Numbered from the stretch's first letter, positions 6,654 through 15,410 are shown. The stretch: DNA of 64,000 bases from an uncultured Acidovorax sp. (GCA_913774625.1 CAJYHL010000063.1:1-64000), one strand, 5' to 3'. Notes: generated by a model not told the origin, from the letters alone. Translations and numbers: made by a program.

Positions 6654-7079
6654 ATGGACATCTCCAAAATTCTATTTACCGCCCTCCTATCAAGCCTGCT
6701 TGCACTTACCTCCGCATGCAGTGAAGAAAATATCCCTGCAAATGTTGTTGGCTACAACCATACGGACAAAGACATTGGACACTTCACAGCAGGTGGCACA
6801 GGCGGCGGTTTTCTACATGCCCACCGCGGGGGAGGAAGTTTTTCATGCTGCATCGGAATCCCCAAACATTGGAACCCCACTTATAAAGTCACCATTGGCT
6901 GGACCGATGACTACGATGAAAATTATCAAGAACGCTTAATACAGGTGCCTAAGTATGAAAAATCGGGAAATCTCGACGTGCATTTTCTTAAAAATGGAGA
7001 TGTTAAAGTTTTTGTAACATCACTCGCCCTCTGGCATGCTGAATATCCACTCAAAGGACCTGAAGCCAAGCTTGACTAG
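6654..7079 (+). CDS. DUF3304 lipoprotein, putative T6SS immunity protein (short form)
   Basis: Encodes 141 residues. ATG 6654 is chosen because it begins the signal MDISKILFTALLSSLLAL with lipobox TSAC; an upstream in-frame ATG at 6597 would bury the signal. The mature domain has VVGYNHTDKDIGHF, a Gly-rich segment ending SFSCC, IPKHWNPTYKVTIGW and VHFLKNGDVKVF. It lacks the Pro-rich loop of the other copies. It is the last gene of the A+T-rich island, with tRNA-Gly 320 bases further on. Confidence 0.8.
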   Translation: MDISKILFTALLSSLLALTSACSEENIPANVVGYNHTDKDIGHFTAGGTGGGFLHAHRGGGSFSCCIGIPKHWNPTYKVTIGWTDDYDENYQERLIQVPKYEKSGNLDVHFLKNGDVKVFVTSLALWHAEYPLKGPEAKLD

Positions 7080-7398
7080 TGATTTTTTCAGCTTAGTCAA
7101 CCATCGTGCGATATGCATCGCATTCAGGAACAATGAATGACGAGAATTCCACCGTATTTGGATACTGTAGATAAGCGGTTCGCATGTGCCATCCGCTCAG
7201 CGCAACGTGAGGCGAAGTTTCGCGCTTTTCCAGCGACCACCCCACGCCACCGAGTCATCACTATGTGGAATGGCCCTTTGCAAACAGCTCAGCGCTCACC
7301 CTGCAGGGTGGTAAGATCCCGCCTCGCTGAACCACGCAAACCGACGCACCGGTGTGGTTCACGGTCAGAAAAGTCCTTGCAAACCAAGGACTTGCAGT
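7080..7398. other. Intergenic stretch between the immunity array and tRNA-Gly
   Basis: No convincing gene is present. Reading frames that cross it also cross the tRNA and are not real. It has small inverted repeats: TTGACTA/TAGTCAA at 7072-7078 and 7094-7100 around a T6 run (possibly the end of the last lipoprotein transcript), TGCGAT/ATCGCA at 7107-7122, and GAACCAC/GTGGTTC at 7329-7335 and 7354-7360. No integrase gene or attachment-site duplication of the tRNA end was found. Confidence 0.5.
7371..7393 (+). other. Perfect 9-bp hairpin just upstream of tRNA-Gly
   Basis: AAGTCCTTG (7371-7379), loop CAAAC, then CAAGGACTT (7385-7393) form a perfect stem ending five bases before the mature tRNA 5' end. 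It has no T-run, so it is not a clear terminator. A leader hairpin removed during tRNA processing, or a protein site, are both possible. Confidence 0.6.
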
Positions 7399-7472
7399 GC
7401 GGGTGTAGTTCAATGGTAGAACGGCAGCTTCCCAAGCTTCATACGAGGGTTCGATTCCCTTCACCCGCTCCA
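7399..7472 (+). tRNA. tRNA-Gly (anticodon CCC), CCA encoded
   Basis: This is a 74-base cloverleaf: acceptor GCGGGTG pairs with CACCCGC (7462-7468), followed by discriminator T and a genomic CCA. The D arm contains TTCAATGGTAGAA. The anticodon loop TTCCCAA gives CCC, reading GGG. The T arm contains GGTTCGATTCC. It marks the change from the A+T-rich island to the G+C-rich core chromosome. Confidence 0.95.
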
Positions 7473-7527
7473 GCTTCCATGCTGGCTTATCGCGGCTCCT
7501 CCCCCTCCCCTTCTTTCCGGCCCTGCT

Positions 7528-8460
7528 TCACCCCGGTGCCACCCCCAACTGCTGCAAAGGCAGCAACTCGCGCCGGCTCTCGAAGCGGCGTAGCTCTCCC
7601 GTGACCGGGTCCGTGAATTCCAGCGAGCGCGCCAGCAGCTGCAGCGGGCGCGAATAGTCGCCGGGCGGAGGGTCGTTGACCACGGGATAGAAGGCGTCGC
7701 CCCAGAGCGGCAGGCCCAGCGCGGCCATGTGTACGCGCAGTTGGTGGCGCTTGCCGGTGACGGGCGAAAGGTGGTAGCGGGCCCAGCCGCCAGCCTGCTC
7801 GATTACGTCCATGTGCGTGCAGGTGTTGGGATCGCCGGCCACTTCGTGCATGCGGAAGAACTGCGGGCTTTCCTCCACCCGGCTGATGTGGGTGCGCGGA
7901 AAGGCCAGGTCGGGGCGCCAGGGCGCAATGGCTTCGTAGGTCTTGCCGACGGCACGGTCGCGGAAAAGCCCCTGGTAGGCGCCGCGCGTGGCGCGCTGCA
8001 CGGAAAACAGCACCAGGCCCGCCGTGGCCCTGTCGATCCGGTGGACCGGCGACAGCTCGGGCAGGCCCAGCTTGCGCTTGAGGCGCACCAAAAGCGTGTG
8101 ATGCAGGTAGGGGCCGGTAGGCACGACGGGCAGGAAGTGGGGCTTGTCGGCCACCACCAGGTGTTCGTCCTGGAACAGCACGGCTTCCTCGAAGGGAATG
8201 GCCGCCTCGTCCGCCAGCTCGCGGTAGTAGTAGAGCCGCAGACCGGGAACGAAGGGCCGCTCAGGCGTGGCCGGCTGCGCCAGTTCGTCGATCACCTCTC
8301 CCGCCCGCATGCGGGCCTGCCACTCGGCCCGCGTCACGGCCGGAAGGCGCTCGGCAAGGAAGTCGAGCAGCGTGCCGGAACCTTGCGAGGGCAGCGCCAC
8401 GCAGCTGGGGCTGACGCCGTCGCGCATGGGCAAGACCTTGGGATCCTGTCGGTTGTACAT
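7528..8460 (-). CDS. RluA-family pseudouridine synthase
   Basis: Encodes 310 residues from ATG 8460 (a second in-frame ATG lies 11 codons in). The catalytic motif HRIDRATAGL is present, with the Asp at residue 143. This is the RluA-class signature for isomerising uridine to pseudouridine in rRNA or tRNA. An S4-like N-terminal segment (TLLDFLAERLP) precedes the catalytic domain, and KRHQLRVHMAALGLPLWGD near the C terminus is the conserved KTHQIRVH-type motif. Which RNA position is modified cannot be told from sequence. It is divergent from the AsmA gene. Confidence 0.9.
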   Translation of the reverse strand: MYNRQDPKVLPMRDGVSPSCVALPSQGSGTLLDFLAERLPAVTRAEWQARMRAGEVIDELAQPATPERPFVPGLRLYYYRELADEAAIPFEEAVLFQDEHLVVADKPHFLPVVPTGPYLHHTLLVRLKRKLGLPELSPVHRIDRATAGLVLFSVQRATRGAYQGLFRDRAVGKTYEAIAPWRPDLAFPRTHISRVEESPQFFRMHEVAGDPNTCTHMDVIEQAGGWARYHLSPVTGKRHQLRVHMAALGLPLWGDAFYPVVNDPPPGDYSRPLQLLARSLEFTDPVTGELRRFESRRELLPLQQLGVAPG

Positions 8461-8767
8461 GCGGCGGGATTGTAGGCTTCCCCCAAGCCGACCACTATGA
8501 AAGGCATAGCATGCAGACGAGCTGGCACGCGCGCTGCAGCACAGCGCCCAGCTTCGCCCAGCCTTTGGCCGGGTGTGTAGGACAAGGGCGGCAAACGGCT
8601 GCCGGCAGCGCCATGGGCATGGCCTACGCAATAGCATCCTCCGCAAGCTCTCTGTACCCTGTCTTGCAGCCCGGAGGCTTGCGGCGCTCCGGTCACTCGC
8701 TCTGCTCCTGCAGGACGGATTCGCCCCAAGGCTCGGGCATCGCTCTCGGACATCTACATCTGCCTCT
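8461..8767. other. Divergent intergenic region, RluA gene / AsmA gene
   Basis: About 307 bases separate the two divergent starts. The only visible structure is a short inverted repeat CTATG-AAAGG-CATAG at 8495-8509. No confident promoter or small gene was seen; open frames here lack start context and are extensions of the neighbouring frames. Confidence 0.4.
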
Positions 8768-11164
8768 ATGCCCACTGCATCCGACCTCCCATCCGGCGGC
8801 CCCGCGCCCCACTCCCCCCTGCCCCCGAATAAACGGCCCGGGCATCTGATGCGGTGGCTGCTCGGCGCGCTGGGCCTGCTGGCGGCGCTGCTCATCGCGG
8901 CGCTGGTTGCGCTCACGCACTGGGACTGGAACCGCTACCGTCCCTGGATCAATGCCAGGGTGAGCGAAGCCACAGGCCGCCATTTCGTGATCGGGGGCGA
9001 CATTTCCGTGAAGTGGCATTGGCCGCAGCCGCTGGGCGAAGGGTGGCGGCGCTGGGTTCCCGGCGTGACGGTGCAGGCGCAGCAGCTGAGCATGGACAAT
9101 CCGCCGGGCTTCGCCGTCGCAGAAGAACCTGCGCGCGGCGACAAGGAGCTGCCCGCCCTGCCGCGCAAGCCCGCTGCGGCGCCGCCGCCGAAGCAGGCGA
9201 TGGCCGCATCGGCCCGCACCGAACCAGCCAGCACCGCATCGGCTGCTGCCAGCGCAGCCAGCAGCCCGGCATCGGGCACGCAGGCCAGCACGGCGACAGA
9301 GGATGCCGTCGCAAATGCGGATGCGAACCGCGCCCTCGCCATGGAGACCGCCCGCGCAGCGACCGCCGAAGCGCCGGCCCGCGGCACGCAGACCATGGGC
9401 ACGCTGGGCAGTGCGAGCGCCACGCTGCGCCTCTGGCCGTTGCTGGCCCGCAAGGTGGTGCTCGACACGGTGGTGCTCACCGCGCCCGACGTGGTGCTGG
9501 CGCGCAAGGCCGACGGCAGCAACAACTGGACCTTCCAGCCGCAGCGCAAGAGCGATGACGAGCCGTCCAGCGGAAAGCCCTGGGATCTGAGCGTGGGCCA
9601 GCTGATCATCCGCGGCGGCTGGCTGGGCTATGTGGACGGCAAGAAGGATCTGGCACTGCGCGCGCGCATCGACAGCATCGATTCCGCCGCTGCCGAGAAA
9701 GCCGCGGCAAAGCCAGGCCCCTATGGCGTGCGCCTGGCCCTGCGGGGCCGCTATGCCAAGGCGCGCATCGAGGCGCAGGGCGAGGCCGGCTCGGTGCTTT
9801 CGCTGCGCAAGCAGGTGGTCAACTACCCGCTGAAGTTCCGTGCCCGCGCGGGCAGCGTGCAGGCCGAAGCCGAGGGCATCCTGGCCAACCCGGCCGACCT
9901 GTCCGGGCTGGACTTCCAGGTGGCGCTCAAGGGCGCCAGCATGGCAGACCTGTACGAACTGACCGGGCTGGTGCTGCCCAACACACCGCCCTTCCAGACC
10001 CGGGGCCACCTGGTGGGCAGCCTCGCGCCCCGCAGCGCCACCTGGCAGTATCAGGACTTCAAGGGCACGGTGGGCGAAAGCGATTTGCAGGGCAGCCTGA
10101 CCTACACCTCGGCCGACCCCCGGCCCCAGCTCAAGGGCACGATGACGTCGCGCCAGCTGCGGCTGGCCGACCTGGGCCCCGTGGTGGGTGCGCCGACCGG
10201 AGAAGGCCGCCCGGAAGAAGGCACATCGCGGCGTCCCGGCAAGGTCCTGCCCGACGCGGCGTTCGCCACCGACCGCTGGAACGCGATGGATCTGGACCTC
10301 ACGTTCACCGGCCAGCGCATCGTGCGCACCGACAGCCTGCCCATCGAAGACTTGAGCGTGCATGCGAAGCTGCAGGACGGGCAGCTCGCGCTGGCGCCTT
10401 TGCGCTTCGGCGTGGCGCAGGGCAAGATCGATTCGCGCGTTGAAATGGATGCCCGCGACGGCCCGCTGAAGACGCAGCTGCACGGCTCGGTCGAAGGGCT
10501 GCGCCTGTCGGCCCTGTTTCCGAAGGTGGAGCTGATGCAAAAGAGTTTCGGACGGCTCGATGGCGGCGTGGCGCTGTCGGCCACCGGCAACTCTGTCGCG
10601 CGCATGCTGGGCAGCAGTTCGGGCGAAGCCCGCGTCTATATCCGCGACGGCACGTTCAGCAAGCAGCTGCTGGACCTGGCGGCGCTGAACCTGGGCAGCG
10701 TGGTGGTGTCCAAGCTTTTCGGCGACAACCAGGAAGTCAGGCTGCGCTGTGCGGTCGCCGACTTCGCCGTGCGCGACGGCGTGGCTTACACCCGGAACTT
10801 CAAGCTGAACACCGACGATGCCGTGGTCGATGCCACCGGCACCATCGACCTGCGCAACGAACGGCTCGATTTGCGCATCAAGCCCGAGTCGCTGGAGTGG
10901 AAGTTCCTGTCGCTGCGCACGCCGCTCTATGTGCGCGGCAGCTTCGACAAGCCCCAGGTGGGCGTGGAGCCCGGCCCGCTGCTGCTGCGCGCGGGTGCGG
11001 CCGTGGCCGCTGCGGCCGTGGCGCCCGTGGCCCTGGCGCTGCTGCCCATCACAGTGCCGGCGGCGCAGGACGACGAGCGCTGCTCCGACATGCTGGCCCG
11101 TGCCGGCGACGCGGTGAAAGCGGGCAAGGCCGGCGCCCAGGACGCGAAGAAGAACAAGCGCTGA
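8768..11164 (+). CDS. AsmA-family protein
   Basis: Encodes 798 residues from ATG 8768. An alternative ATG at 8849 starts directly at the membrane anchor MRWLLGALGLLAALLIAALV. After the anchor comes HWDWNRYRPWINARVSEATG, typical of AsmA N-terminal domains, then an Ala-rich low-complexity insert (roughly residues 120-210), then a long beta-rich domain with repeated LPIEDLSVHAKLQDGQLAL-like strands and the AsmA C-terminal region (LRIKPESLEWKFLSLRTPLYVRGSF, FDKPQVGVEP). Such proteins are inner-membrane anchored periplasmic bridge-like proteins linked to outer-membrane lipid supply and assembly. It stands alone, convergent with dnaE2. Confidence 0.85.
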   Translation: MPTASDLPSGGPAPHSPLPPNKRPGHLMRWLLGALGLLAALLIAALVALTHWDWNRYRPWINARVSEATGRHFVIGGDISVKWHWPQPLGEGWRRWVPGVTVQAQQLSMDNPPGFAVAEEPARGDKELPALPRKPAAAPPPKQAMAASARTEPASTASAAASAASSPASGTQASTATEDAVANADANRALAMETARAATAEAPARGTQTMGTLGSASATLRLWPLLARKVVLDTVVLTAPDVVLARKADGSNNWTFQPQRKSDDEPSSGKPWDLSVGQLIIRGGWLGYVDGKKDLALRARIDSIDSAAAEKAAAKPGPYGVRLALRGRYAKARIEAQGEAGSVLSLRKQVVNYPLKFRARAGSVQAEAEGILANPADLSGLDFQVALKGASMADLYELTGLVLPNTPPFQTRGHLVGSLAPRSATWQYQDFKGTVGESDLQGSLTYTSADPRPQLKGTMTSRQLRLADLGPVVGAPTGEGRPEEGTSRRPGKVLPDAAFATDRWNAMDLDLTFTGQRIVRTDSLPIEDLSVHAKLQDGQLALAPLRFGVAQGKIDSRVEMDARDGPLKTQLHGSVEGLRLSALFPKVELMQKSFGRLDGGVALSATGNSVARMLGSSSGEARVYIRDGTFSKQLLDLAALNLGSVVVSKLFGDNQEVRLRCAVADFAVRDGVAYTRNFKLNTDDAVVDATGTIDLRNERLDLRIKPESLEWKFLSLRTPLYVRGSFDKPQVGVEPGPLLLRAGAAVAAAAVAPVALALLPITVPAAQDDERCSDMLARAGDAVKAGKAGAQDAKKNKR

Positions 11165-11201
11165 TCCGGCCCGGCGCCCTGCGAACCGTGCGCGCAGGCC
11201 C

Positions 11202-14200
11202 TCAATGAAAGTCGCGGCTGCCGTCCAGCGCCTGCGCCATGCGGCCCAGCAGCGGCGTCAGGTCCCGGAAGCGCTGCGCCACCAAGTGCCGCACGGGCTG
11301 GCCGCCGCCTTCGGGCACCACGCTCTGCCACTGGCCCTGCACCGCCAGCAGGCGCGAGCGCAGCAGCGGCGCCCGCCAGCGCTCCACCAGCGCGGGCCAG
11401 ACGATGACGTTCACGGTGCCGGTCTCGTCTTCCAGCGTGACGAACATCGTGCCCTTGGCCGAGCCCGGCCGCTGCCGCACGGTGACGATGCCGCACGCCC
11501 GCACCGTGCGTCCGTGCGGCGCGGCCTGCAGCTGCAGCGCGCTCCAGAGGCGCCAGCGCTCCAGGCGCGGGCGCAGCAGCGCCAGCGGGTGGCGGCGCAG
11601 CGTGAGGCCGGTGGCGGCGTAGTCGAAGAGGATCTCCTCCCCTTCGGGCGCCTCGGGCAGGTCGAGCGTCGCCTCCTGCACCGGCGCATCGCGCAAAAGC
11701 GGCGGCGCGCGCAGCTGGGCCGCAGCATCCCAGGCCTGCTGGCGGCGGTGGCCCGAAAGCGACCGCAGCGCGTCGGCAGCTGCCAGGGCCTGCAGCTGCG
11801 GGCGGTCCAGCCGGGCGGCGATGGCCATGTCCTCCACCGAGGCAAAGCCGCCCTGCGCGGCGCTGCGCGCCGCCACCAGCCGGGCAGCGGCAGCGGCCTC
11901 CAACCCGGCCACCAGCCGCAGGCCCAGGCGCACGGCCGGCTGCGGAAGGGCCACGCCGCGCACGGGTGCGGAAGGTGCCTGCAGCGTGCTGTCCCAGTCG
12001 CTGTGCGAGGCATCGATGGGCAGCACCTGCACGCCGTGGCGGCGCGCGTCCTGCACCAGCTGCGAGGGGCTGTAGAAGCCCATGGGCTGCGAATTGAGCA
12101 GAGCGCACAGGAAGGCCGCCGGCTCGTGCCGCTTGAGCCAGCTGCTGGCATAGGCCAGCAGCGCGAAGCTGTAGGCATGGCTTTCCGGAAAGCCGTATTC
12201 GCCGAAGCCCAGGATCTGCTGGAAGATGCGGTCGGCAAATTCCTGCGGGTAGCCTCGTACCAGCATCCCTTCTTTCAGCTGGCCCTCGAATCGATGCACG
12301 CCGCCCTTGCGCCGCCAGGCCGCCATGGAGCGGCGCAGGTCGTCCGCCTCGCCCGCCGTGAAGCCGCCCGCCAGCATGGCGATCTGCATCACCTGTTCCT
12401 GGAAGATGGGCACGCCCAGCGTGCGGCCCAGGGCATCGGAGAGCTGGGGGAACTCGATGGGCAGCGGCTCCGTGTGGCCCGCAGCCCGCCACTGGCGTTC
12501 GCGCTCGCGCGCATGCAGGTAGGGGTGGACCATGCCGCCCTGCACCGGCCCGGGCCGCACGATGGCGACCTCGACCACCAGGTCGTAGAGCTTGCGCGGC
12601 TTCAGGCGCGGCAGCATGCTCATCTGCGCCCGGCTTTCGATCTGGAACACGCCCACCGTGTCGGCCCGGCAGATCATGTCGTAGGTGGCCGCATCTTCCT
12701 GCGGGATCTCGGCCAGGCCCCAGCGCTCGCCGCGCAGTTCGGCGCGCAGGTCGAGCGCCCGGCGCAGCGCGCTCAGCATGCCCAGGGCCAGCACATCCAC
12801 CTTCAAGAGGCCCATGGCGTCCAGGTCGTCCTTGTCCCACTGGATGATGGAGCGCTGCTGCATGCTGGCCGGCTCCACCGGCACCAGCCGCGTGAGCGGC
12901 CCCTGCGTCAGCACGAAGCCGCCCACATGCTGGCTCAGGTGGCGCGGAAAGCCCTGCAGCTCGCGCGCCAGCTGGAGCCAGTAGGCGGCGGTGTGCGCGG
13001 GCAGCGGCGTGCCGCAGGCGGCGGCCAGCTCCTGCAGCCGGTCTTCGGCCACGTCGTCGTCGAACCAGTGGTGGTCCTTGGCGAAGGCGTCGATCAGCGC
13101 GGGCGCGACGCCCAGCGCCCGGCCCATGTCGCGCAGCGCGCTGCGGGTGCGGTAGCTGATGACCACGGCGGCGATCGCGGCGCGGTCGCGTCCGTACTTG
13201 CCGTAGATGTATTGGATGACCTCCTCGCGCCGGTCGTGCTCGAAGTCCACGTCGATGTCGGGCGGCTCGCTGCGCTCCTTGCTGATGAAGCGCTCGAACA
13301 GCAGGTGGGACTGCGACGGGTCCACCGCCGTGATGCCGAGGTAGTAGCACACGGCCGAATTGGCGGCCGAGCCGCGCCCCTGGCACAGGATGCCCTGGCT
13401 GCGCGCGAAGCGCACGATGTCATGCACCGTGAGGAAGTACATCTCGTAGCCACGGTCGGCGATCAGGTCCAATTCCTTGTGGATCTGCGCCTCGATGGGC
13501 GGCGGAATGCCTTCGGGGTGGCGCCCGCGCACGCCCTCCCAGGTCAGCCAGGCCAGGGTCTGCTGGGCCGTCATGCCGGGCAGCACCGTCTCCAGCGGGT
13601 AGCGGTAGCGGATCTGGCGCAGATCGAAACTGCAGCGTGCCGCCACCTCCAGCGTGGCGGCCAGCAGGCCGGGCGGATAGATGCTCGACAGGCGCACGCG
13701 CGGGCGCAGGTAGCGTTCGGCGTTGGCCTGCAGCGCCCAGCCGCATTCGGCCACCGGCCGGCCCAGGCGCACGGCGGTGATCGCATCCTGCAGCGGCTTG
13801 CGGCTGCGGCTGTGCATGTGGACGTCGCCCGCCGCAACCAGCGGCAGAGACAAGGCAGCGCCCACCCGGCCCAGGCTCTGCAGCCAGAGGCCGTCGTCCA
13901 GCGACAGGTGCAGTTCCACCGCCAGCCAGGTGCAAGCGGCGCTGCCGGGCGGCAGGCATTGCAGGGCGGAGGCCACGGCGAGGTTCAGCGCGGCCTCGTC
14001 GCCGGCATCGGGAAAGCGGCTGCGGTCGGGCGCCAGCAGCAGCTCGCAGCCCTGCAGCAGCGCGAAGGGCGAATGGGCATCGACGCGGTAGCCGCCCTTG
14101 GGCGCGCCGTGGCGCGCGGCCGTGATGAACTGGCACAGGTTGCCCCAGCCCTCCACGTCGCGCGCCAGCGCCACCAGCCGCAGCGGCCCCCAGGCGAACT

Positions 14201-14408
14201 CAGCCCCCACGATGAGCGGCAGGCCGGCCTGCAGCGCCGCCATATGGGCCCGCACCACGCCGGCCACCGAGCACTCGTCGGTCAGCGCCAGCGCCGCATA
14301 GCCGCGCTCGGCGGCGCGCTCCACCAGCTCGGCCGGGTGCGACGCGCCGCGCTGGAAGCTGAAGTTGGAGAGGCAGTGGAGTTCCGCGTAGTCGGGCAGC
14401 TGGGGCAC
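11202..14408 (-). CDS. dnaE2: Error-prone DNA polymerase DnaE2 (ImuC)
   Basis: Encodes 1068 residues. The frame is open far upstream into thiD, so the start is inferred: GTG at 14408 gives VPQLPDYAELHCLSNFSFQR, matching the PHP-domain start of DnaE2. Further features are DGLW and GDVHMHSRSRK in the PHP region, the polymerase signature PDIDVDFEHDRREE (about residues 384-397), GRGSAANSAVCYYLGI, GVFQIESRAQMSMLPRLKPR, a helix-hairpin region (GFASVEDM) and a C-terminal OB fold (VRACGIVTVRQRPGSAKGT). DnaE2 is the SOS translesion polymerase that normally works with ImuA and ImuB, whose genes usually lie beside it. Neither is present here. Confidence 0.95.
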   Translation of the reverse strand: MPQLPDYAELHCLSNFSFQRGASHPAELVERAAERGYAALALTDECSVAGVVRAHMAALQAGLPLIVGAEFAWGPLRLVALARDVEGWGNLCQFITAARHGAPKGGYRVDAHSPFALLQGCELLLAPDRSRFPDAGDEAALNLAVASALQCLPPGSAACTWLAVELHLSLDDGLWLQSLGRVGAALSLPLVAAGDVHMHSRSRKPLQDAITAVRLGRPVAECGWALQANAERYLRPRVRLSSIYPPGLLAATLEVAARCSFDLRQIRYRYPLETVLPGMTAQQTLAWLTWEGVRGRHPEGIPPPIEAQIHKELDLIADRGYEMYFLTVHDIVRFARSQGILCQGRGSAANSAVCYYLGITAVDPSQSHLLFERFISKERSEPPDIDVDFEHDRREEVIQYIYGKYGRDRAAIAAVVISYRTRSALRDMGRALGVAPALIDAFAKDHHWFDDDVAEDRLQELAAACGTPLPAHTAAYWLQLARELQGFPRHLSQHVGGFVLTQGPLTRLVPVEPASMQQRSIIQWDKDDLDAMGLLKVDVLALGMLSALRRALDLRAELRGERWGLAEIPQEDAATYDMICRADTVGVFQIESRAQMSMLPRLKPRKLYDLVVEVAIVRPGPVQGGMVHPYLHARERERQWRAAGHTEPLPIEFPQLSDALGRTLGVPIFQEQVMQIAMLAGGFTAGEADDLRRSMAAWRRKGGVHRFEGQLKEGMLVRGYPQEFADRIFQQILGFGEYGFPESHAYSFALLAYASSWLKRHEPAAFLCALLNSQPMGFYSPSQLVQDARRHGVQVLPIDASHSDWDSTLQAPSAPVRGVALPQPAVRLGLRLVAGLEAAAAARLVAARSAAQGGFASVEDMAIAARLDRPQLQALAAADALRSLSGHRRQQAWDAAAQLRAPPLLRDAPVQEATLDLPEAPEGEEILFDYAATGLTLRRHPLALLRPRLERWRLWSALQLQAAPHGRTVRACGIVTVRQRPGSAKGTMFVTLEDETGTVNVIVWPALVERWRAPLLRSRLLAVQGQWQSVVPEGGGQPVRHLVAQRFRDLTPLLGRMAQALDGSRDFH

Positions 14409-14424
14409 GGCCGCATTGTGGACC

Positions 14425-14443
14425 GGCGCGGCGATTCCGCGCC
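14425..14443 (-). terminator. Hairpin after thiD, upstream of dnaE2
   Basis: GGCGCGG, loop CGATT, CCGCGCC form a perfect 7-bp stem 18 bases past the thiD stop. It is preceded (minus strand) by the segment GATCGCCAACACGTTCCG that is also found after the MocR gene. No T-run follows, so efficiency is uncertain. Confidence 0.5.
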
Positions 14444-14465
14444 CGGAACGTGTTGGCGATCTCAG
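14444..14465 (-). repeat. Stop-codon-linked dispersed repeat, copy 1
   Basis: On the minus strand the sequence TGA-GATCGCCAACACGTTCCG includes the thiD stop codon. The copy at 26897-26918 matches 21 of 22 positions and likewise includes the stop codon of the MocR gene. Both are followed by a G+C-rich hairpin. Confidence 0.7.
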
Positions 14466-15325
14466 TCCAGCACGCGCTGCGGCACCGGCGCGTAGCCGTG
14501 GTTGAGCGGGCCGTGGCCCCGGCCGGTATGCACATCGGCCCCGGCCGCGATGGCGCCCAGGATGTAGCTGCGCGCCGCCTGCACCGCTGGCACCAGCGGC
14601 AGGCCCAGCGCCAGATGCGATGCGATGGCCGACGACAGCGTGCAGCCCGTGCCGTGGCCGTTGTGGGTGGCGATGCGGGCGGACTGCAGGCGCTCGCGCC
14701 GGCCGTCGGCACAGGCCAGCACATCGACCACCCAGTCGCCGGGCAGGTGGCCGCCCTTGAGCAGCGCGGCCCGGGCGCCCAGGGCCAGCAGCGCGTCGGC
14801 GGCGGCGTCCAGCGCCTCCACGCCCTCGACGGGATGGCCCAGCAGCCAGCCGGCCTCGTCCAGGTTGGGGGTGATGACCTCGGCCAGCGGGAACAGCTGC
14901 TGCACCATCGCGCCCACGGTTTCGGTGGCGATCAGCCGGTGGCCGCTGGTGGCGACCATCACCGGATCGAGCACCACGTTGCGCAGGCCGTGGGAGCGGA
15001 TGGCCTCGGCCACCACCCCCACCACCTCGGGTGAATGCAGCATGCCGATCTTCACGGCATCGACGCCGATGTCCTCGACCACGGCATCGATCTGCGACTT
15101 CAGCATCTCCGGCGGAATGCCGTGGATGCCGCGCACGCCCTGCGTGTTCTGCGCGGTGATGGCGGTGATCGCCGTCATGCCGTAGCACCCCAGGGCGGCG
15201 AAGGTCTTCAGGTCGGCCTGGATGCCCGCGCCGCCGCCGCTGTCGGAGCCGGCGATGGAGAGCACGCGCGCATAGCGCCGGCCGGCGGCAGGACGGGGCT
15301 GGCCGTTGTTGTTGTTCTGAGTCAT
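14462..15325 (-). CDS. thiD: Hydroxymethylpyrimidine kinase / phosphomethylpyrimidine kinase
   Basis: Encodes 287 residues from ATG 15325 (MTQNNNNGQ). It phosphorylates HMP and HMP-P to the pyrophosphate used by ThiE. Ribokinase-fold motifs are clear: SIAGSDSGGGAGIQADLKTF near the N terminus, DPVMVATSGHRL in the middle, and GTGCTLSSAIASHLALG with the anion-hole and catalytic Asp region shifted to GHGTGCT at the C-terminal part. It is transcribed divergently from the thiO operon. The riboswitch lies only on the thiO side. Confidence 0.93.
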   Translation of the reverse strand: MTQNNNNGQPRPAAGRRYARVLSIAGSDSGGGAGIQADLKTFAALGCYGMTAITAITAQNTQGVRGIHGIPPEMLKSQIDAVVEDIGVDAVKIGMLHSPEVVGVVAEAIRSHGLRNVVLDPVMVATSGHRLIATETVGAMVQQLFPLAEVITPNLDEAGWLLGHPVEGVEALDAAADALLALGARAALLKGGHLPGDWVVDVLACADGRRERLQSARIATHNGHGTGCTLSSAIASHLALGLPLVPAVQAARSYILGAIAAGADVHTGRGHGPLNHGYAPVPQRVLD

Positions 15326-15410
15326 GCCAAAAATTATGCGGCATGCGGCCGCTGCGGCGCCCCATGCGGCAGCGGATGGCGCCACCGTGGCAGGCCCTGC
15401 GGCAGATCAA

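Noticed and set aside
1-7398. Transposon or prophage remnants explaining the A+T-rich region
   Set aside because: No transposase, integrase, terminal inverted repeat or phage structural gene could be recognised; the content is T6SS accessory debris.
7137-7604. A 155-codon open frame between the immunity array and the pseudouridine synthase gene
   Set aside because: It runs straight through the tRNA-Gly gene and into the 3' end of the opposite-strand gene, and has no coding character.
8693-10540. Long minus-strand frame opposite the AsmA gene
   Set aside because: Compositional shadow of the real gene, rich in Arg, Ala and Gly, without motifs.
11205-14495. A 1096-codon open frame on the plus strand
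   Set aside because: It is the antisense image of dnaE2; high G+C removes stop codons, and the translation is low-complexity with no family motif.
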